Source: an uncultured Eubacterium sp. (GTDB taxonomy: Bacteria > Bacillota > Clostridia > Peptostreptococcales > Anaerovoracaceae). From it: a stretch of 57,398 bases of DNA. This document shows, in pieces, positions 54,002 to 57,398 of the stretch (positions are counted from its first letter, which is position 1; each line of letters starts with the position of its first letter). Made by a program: the position numbers and the translations under genes. The stretch lies in the NCBI GenBank assembly GCA_900543485.1, contig UQRM01000014.1:1-57398 (forward strand), given 5' to 3'. The notes under the pieces are model-generated. The model did not search any database, was not told the DNA's origin, and worked only from the letters and a program-made list of their open reading frames with translations.

Positions 54002-54030
54002 TTGTTATAATGGTGATTTGCTGGTATAAT
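54002..54030 (+). promoter_or_regulatory. Promoter of the zinc-ribbon/TPR gene
   Basis: TTGTTA (54002-54007), a 17-bp spacer, TATAAT (54025-54030), plus strand. The -10 box is the first element of the downstream tandem repeat; a further TATAAT at 54103-54108 begins the second copy but lacks a good -35. Confidence 0.6.
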
Positions 54031-54143
54031 GAACGCTGTAATCATCAGCGGCGTTGCCGCAAAGATGCGTTCATTGAAAAATGCTTCGACATGCTCGCAT
54101 TTTATAATGTCCGCTGTAATCATCAGCGGCGTTGCCGCAAAGA
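54025..54143 (+). repeat. Two copies of a 41-nt two-hairpin leader repeat
   Basis: Copies at 54025-54065 and 54103-54143 differ at only two positions; 32 bases (54034-54065 and 54112-54143) are identical. Each begins TATAATG and contains two overlapping stems, CGCTG/CAGCG and GCGGC/GCCGC, which share bases and so exclude each other. The copies are 78 bp apart. Both fall in the leader of the gene at 54195. No ribosome site precedes the frame that runs through both. Confidence 0.7.
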
Positions 54144-54194
54144 ATCAAAAAACGAATATTTCATTATTTACGATAGATCAGGGAGTACACCACG

Positions 54195-56036
54195 TTGAAA
54201 AAAATCAAAGCATGGAAACACGAAAAAGAATTCGATACAAAGACTCTCATAACAAATGAGGACTTTTCCGGGGCTGATGTCGCGGAAAAATCCGCAGGAT
54301 CTCCAGACTCAACGGCTCCGTCGGACGCATCAGCTGAATCTGAGGATGTGAAGACGACGAAGAATAAGGAAACCCGTGAAGCTGTGAATCTGAAAACACT
54401 TTCAGACAAGCAGAAACAGTCATCCGGTGAAGCGATCACACAAGTCTATGAGCCGCGCCCACTCACTCCTGATGACGATATATACGATGATATCATCGAA
54501 CAATTCGCCTCAGCTCCTACCAAACCAAAATACTGGTTCGAAGAATTCGGAGATTACTGGTCATGCAGCTGCGGCCATATAAATAAAGGTGATTTTTGCA
54601 AAAGCTGCGGTCTTGAACGTGATCTTCTGAGATCTCTGTTCATACTCCATAAACCAGCCGGAGCCCAGGGAAAGCTCAGCAAAAAACTTAATAAATCCGC
54701 AAAGGAGAAAATCGATAAGGAAGAACAGCAGCATACCGACAGAGAAAACCGAAGACGAAAACTTGAAGAATCTGAAGACGGTCAGCTGAAAGTCGTTCCC
54801 ATAGAAATCGATGACAGTTCTCAACAGGAAGCGGCCACTATGGATCCATCTTCTGACATGTCCGTATCCAGCGAGACAGATACCCCGGCCTCCGAGGAAG
54901 CCGATGGCAGCCCCGATGAGAATATTTCATCCGAAACAGAAGGTAATACAGTCAATACGTCATCTAAAAGCAGCAAGAGCAGTACTGAGGCTTCGAAAAA
55001 CGCCATCGCGACAGGGCAGCCAAAGGCTTCAGAGAACACAGATGCCACCTCTGATTCCGGTGACAAGCAAACGTCAGCAAAGCCACCTGTTCCCCTCTCT
55101 GTTCCTGTCTCCCCTGAGACCAAACGCAGAAACAGGAATTTCAGGATAAAGATAATCATCGCCATAGTCGCCTGTCTCCTTCTCATCGGACTTGCAGGCG
55201 TCGCCATATACCGTTATATGGCAGCCCCTGCCATGCAGTATCAAGACGCACTGCAACTGCAGGCTGACGGCAAATATGAGAAGGCCATCGAGAAGTTCGA
55301 GGCACTGGGCGACTACAAGGATTCCGAGGACAGGATATGGCAGTGCTACTGCAGTCTGGGAGACCAGTACTTTGAGGCCGGAGATTTCAACGCAGCCATC
55401 GATACGTACAACACGGCCATCGAGCTGAAAGACGACGAGTCCCTGCATGACAAGATATGGCAATGCTACTGCGGCATCGGAGATCAATATTTCAACGCCG
55501 GCGAATACGATCAGGCTCTCAGCACCTACTATGTAGCAGCTGATCTCAAAGACAATGAGGAGATACAAGATAAGATCAATCTTACTAAATTCACCTATGT
55601 GAAAACCTACCAGAGCGACAGGACCGCACAGGTGGAAGAGTATATGTCCGACCTGATGGCCATAAAGTATCCCGGCATACAAGAAATATACGATAACTAT
55701 TACGCATGGCATGTAAATATCGTCGCCAATACATCAGCGGATGACGCGTCTACCGATGTCAGCACCGTAAGCCGCCGTGATACCGTATATTTCCACGTTT
55801 CCCTCAGTGGCGGCGAACCGTCGGAGCAGATACTCCTCTACTACGAGGTGACCTGGCCCAACGGCGATACTCAGATATACGACCTGGACTCCACATGGGA
55901 AGCCGGCTCCAACATAACAGCCAGATTCCAATATCCGATCCCTCTGTTCGGAAAAGAAGGGAAACTCACATTCAGATTGTACGACAGGAGTACCAATGAA
56001 GAAATGGGAAGCGACTCCGTCACTTTCAAGAACTGA
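54195..56036 (+). CDS. Zinc-ribbon, single-span membrane protein with TPR repeats
   Basis: A 613-residue protein. A charged, low-complexity N-terminus is followed by a short zinc ribbon (WSCSCGHINKGDFCKSCG, about residues 121-138), a long Ser/Glu/Asp-rich disordered linker (about 150-310), one membrane helix (about 318-338), tetratricopeptide-like repeats starting at about 348 (three units with GDQYFEAGDFNAAI and GDQYFNAGEYDQAL), and a beta-rich C-terminal domain (VYFHVSLSGGEPSEQ...). The ribbon would be cytoplasmic and the TPR part outside. The start is TTG at 54195 with GGGAG nine bases upstream. Monocistronic. Function unknown. Confidence 0.8.
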   Translation: MKKIKAWKHEKEFDTKTLITNEDFSGADVAEKSAGSPDSTAPSDASAESEDVKTTKNKETREAVNLKTLSDKQKQSSGEAITQVYEPRPLTPDDDIYDDIIEQFASAPTKPKYWFEEFGDYWSCSCGHINKGDFCKSCGLERDLLRSLFILHKPAGAQGKLSKKLNKSAKEKIDKEEQQHTDRENRRRKLEESEDGQLKVVPIEIDDSSQQEAATMDPSSDMSVSSETDTPASEEADGSPDENISSETEGNTVNTSSKSSKSSTEASKNAIATGQPKASENTDATSDSGDKQTSAKPPVPLSVPVSPETKRRNRNFRIKIIIAIVACLLLIGLAGVAIYRYMAAPAMQYQDALQLQADGKYEKAIEKFEALGDYKDSEDRIWQCYCSLGDQYFEAGDFNAAIDTYNTAIELKDDESLHDKIWQCYCGIGDQYFNAGEYDQALSTYYVAADLKDNEEIQDKINLTKFTYVKTYQSDRTAQVEEYMSDLMAIKYPGIQEIYDNYYAWHVNIVANTSADDASTDVSTVSRRDTVYFHVSLSGGEPSEQILLYYEVTWPNGDTQIYDLDSTWEAGSNITARFQYPIPLFGKEGKLTFRLYDRSTNEEMGSDSVTFKN

Positions 56037-56083
56037 TACCAACTGAAAGCATGCGCCGTCAAACGCACGACATGACCAACAGC

Positions 56084-56139
56084 AAAACGCCTGCGGAAAC
56101 CGTGACAACTGCTACAGCCACGGCCCACAGGCGCTTTTT
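56084..56139. terminator. Bidirectional terminator
   Basis: CGCCTG (56088-56093) pairs with CAGGCG (56128-56133), and inner CCGTG with CACGG. Plus strand: CTTTTTA follows, ending the zinc-ribbon/TPR gene. Minus strand: TTTTGC follows, so it can also end the alcohol dehydrogenase transcript. Confidence 0.8.
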
Positions 56140-56183
56140 ATGGATAACTATTGTATGCTTTTTCAATATATATTCTATCGCAC

Positions 56184-57332
56184 TCAATCAGCGTTATACA
56201 CTCTGTCGAATATCTCTATATACTGTTCTTTCGTGAATTCCACAGGATTCGATGGATTGCAGACGTGTTCTGACGACGCCTGAGCGAGGTACTGGAAATC
56301 CTTCGGGTCGATAGCTTCGAAGGAACTGAGTTTAGGTATCCCCAGCTCCCTGCACAACCCCTTTATGACTGCAATGCCTTCCATCGCCACTTCCTCATCT
56401 GTTTTCCCTGAATCGTCCACGCCGAGAGCCTTAGCCACGTCAGCATACTTCCCTGGATTTCCCGAAATGCTGTATTCACTCACATCCGCCAGGAATATAG
56501 CATTGGTGACACCGTGAGGAATGTCGTAGAATCCTCCGAAACACTCGGCAATGCAATGCACTGCAGCAGTATCCGCGTTGCCGAAAGCGATTCCTGCCAG
56601 CATGGATGCCAGCATTACCTCTTCCATCGCATCCTTATCTCTGTCGTTTGCCGCTTTGATGATATTGTCGCCTATCAGCTTCACGGCGTATATGGAGATC
56701 GCATCCGTTACAGGCGTGGCTACAGTAGATACGTAAGCTTCGACGGCATGGGTCAGCGCGTCTATGCCGGTGGAGGAAATCAGCGAACCCGGAAGCCCGT
56801 CTATCATGTCCGGATCTACCAGCGCCAGCACCGGCGCACACTTGGGATCGAATATATTTCCCTTCAGATGTGTTTCCGTATTGTTTATAACGGCATTGAA
56901 AGTAACTTCGCTGCCCGTTCCGCACGTCGTAGGTATGCAGATCACAGGCGCGCTCTGCACATCCAGTTCCACATCTATCCATTCCCTCGCCGTCTTGCCA
57001 TTGGTCATGACGGTAGCCATCGCCTTCGCTGTATCCATGGCACTTCCCCCACCAAGGGCTATCAGCACGTCAGCGCCTGCTTCTTCGGCGATCTTTGCCC
57101 CCTTGTCGCAGTCGTAGTCTCTCGGATTAGGCACTATACCATCAAACAGCGTACACTGAAATCCCGCCTCTTCGATATGCCCCTTTATCTGATCTGCCAT
57201 TCCAATCTTCACGATTCCTTCGTCGGTGACCAGCATCGGCTTTTTAAACCCTCTGCTCTTTATTTCCTCACCAATCTCTTTCACTACGCCTCTTCCAAAC
57301 CTTATCTGCGTCGGCAGGAAAAATTCAGACAT
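56184..57332 (-). CDS. Iron-containing alcohol dehydrogenase
   Basis: A 382-residue group III alcohol dehydrogenase. The NAD(P) site is in ALGGGSAMDTAKA (about residues 92-104), PTTCGTGSEVT follows, and the metal ligands are the Asp and His of GIDALTHAVEAY (about 189-200) and the His residues of AAVHCIAE (about 260) and DIPHGVTNA (about 274). Where FucO-like members have a second His in VHxMAH, this protein has Glu (VHCIAE). Substrate could be butanol-, lactaldehyde- or propanediol-type; not decidable. The ATG has no clear ribosome site and overlaps an upstream frame, so translation may be coupled. Confidence 0.9.
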   Translation of the reverse strand: MSEFFLPTQIRFGRGVVKEIGEEIKSRGFKKPMLVTDEGIVKIGMADQIKGHIEEAGFQCTLFDGIVPNPRDYDCDKGAKIAEEAGADVLIALGGGSAMDTAKAMATVMTNGKTAREWIDVELDVQSAPVICIPTTCGTGSEVTFNAVINNTETHLKGNIFDPKCAPVLALVDPDMIDGLPGSLISSTGIDALTHAVEAYVSTVATPVTDAISIYAVKLIGDNIIKAANDRDKDAMEEVMLASMLAGIAFGNADTAAVHCIAECFGGFYDIPHGVTNAIFLADVSEYSISGNPGKYADVAKALGVDDSGKTDEEVAMEGIAVIKGLCRELGIPKLSSFEAIDPKDFQYLAQASSEHVCNPSNPVEFTKEQYIEIFDRVYNAD

Positions 57333-57397
57333 ATACCAATTGGAGTGACAAGAAGCGGATCCTTCTTAATATCCTCCTGCTCAAAGGTCACATCGCC
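57302..57397 (-). CDS. C-terminal end of an upstream gene, cut by the window edge
   Basis: Thirty-one codons, open to the right edge, end in TAA at 57302-57304 and overlap the alcohol dehydrogenase start by 31 bp in another frame. The peptide contains FEQEDIKKDPLLVTPIGICLNF. That reads like real protein; the TPIGI run faintly recalls FtsA/PilM-type ATPases, which would normally continue further. The last residues (SCRRR) look like out-of-frame read-through of the dehydrogenase start, so the gene may be truncated. Identity is uncertain. Confidence 0.4.
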   Translation of the reverse strand, partial: GDVTFEQEDIKKDPLLVTPIGICLNFSCRRR

Positions 57398-57398
57398 A

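Noticed and set aside
54029..54259. Small protein-coding gene through the two leader repeats
   Set aside because: The repeats are in frame with each other (both would encode AVIISGVAAK) but neither ATG has a ribosome site, and the conserved feature is the RNA hairpins.

Overview
The window reads as a chromosome segment of a strictly anaerobic Gram-positive bacterium of the Clostridia (Bacillota). Supporting signs are a sortase-type anchor of the SPQTG class, a SpoVD-type PASTA transpeptidase, MutS2, a ferredoxin-linked pyruvate oxidoreductase, a full set of NiFe-hydrogenase maturation genes, strong purine-rich Shine-Dalgarno sites and near-consensus sigma-A promoters. Isoleucine is often ATA in the genes I read codon by codon (for example hypB, where ATA and ATC are about equal and ATT is almost absent). 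I cannot name a genus; an Eubacteriales Family XIII / Anaerovoracaceae-like organism is only a guess.

Layout. 1-3400 is a worn accessory margin: the 3' end of a cell-wall anchored surface protein, the tail of a serine recombinase, a DASS carboxylate transporter, and a junction where a WYL-regulator remnant meets a tyrosine-integrase remnant beside a tRNA operon (Asn-Leu-fMet, 3499-3817, minus strand, with its own promoter and terminator). 3898-28379 is one long minus-strand run: mraZ-rsmH-ftsL-spoVD-murF-mraY-murD-ftsW-murG-murA-ftsQ-ftsZ (the division and cell-wall cluster), then an rRNA methyltransferase, pheS-pheT, zapA, mutS2, argS, a radical SAM protein and a TPR protein. The mraZ promoter carries three TGG boxes at exact 10-bp spacing, expected for MraZ autoregulation, and ftsZ has an extra promoter inside the end of ftsQ.

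28610-37857 holds an acetyltransferase, sfsA, a small lipoprotein, an RNA-rich island (30774-31300) and a one-carbon/methionine operon (metF, a separate MetH activation domain, metH without that domain, a zinc-ribbon membrane protein, lgt, ychF). 37986-45410 has deoC and two divergent hyp operons (hypC-hypD-hypE-metallohydrolase leftward, hypA-hypB-hypF rightward) which together build the NiFe(CN)2CO centre; no hydrogenase structural gene is in the window. 45932-53891 has nifJ, a YkvI-type membrane protein, an alanine-dehydrogenase-family enzyme and a sigma-54 activator, with a textbook -24/-12 promoter in front of the dehydrogenase. 54195-57398 has a zinc-ribbon/TPR membrane protein, an iron-type alcohol dehydrogenase and the clipped end of another gene.

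The most interesting region is 30774-31300. It contains a 27-residue hydrophobic peptide gene with a sequestered Shine-Dalgarno site and a facing promoter for a short antisense RNA. The two predicted transcripts share a bidirectional terminator, and both begin with the same ten bases. Beside it is a second promoter-to-terminator unit for a highly structured RNA of about 130 nt. I read this as a type I toxin-antitoxin cassette plus an unassigned small RNA. Other unexplained structure: a six-copy degenerate palindrome array (45478-45798), a duplicated two-hairpin leader (54025-54143), and a terminator-like hairpin that covers the murA ribosome site and start codon.
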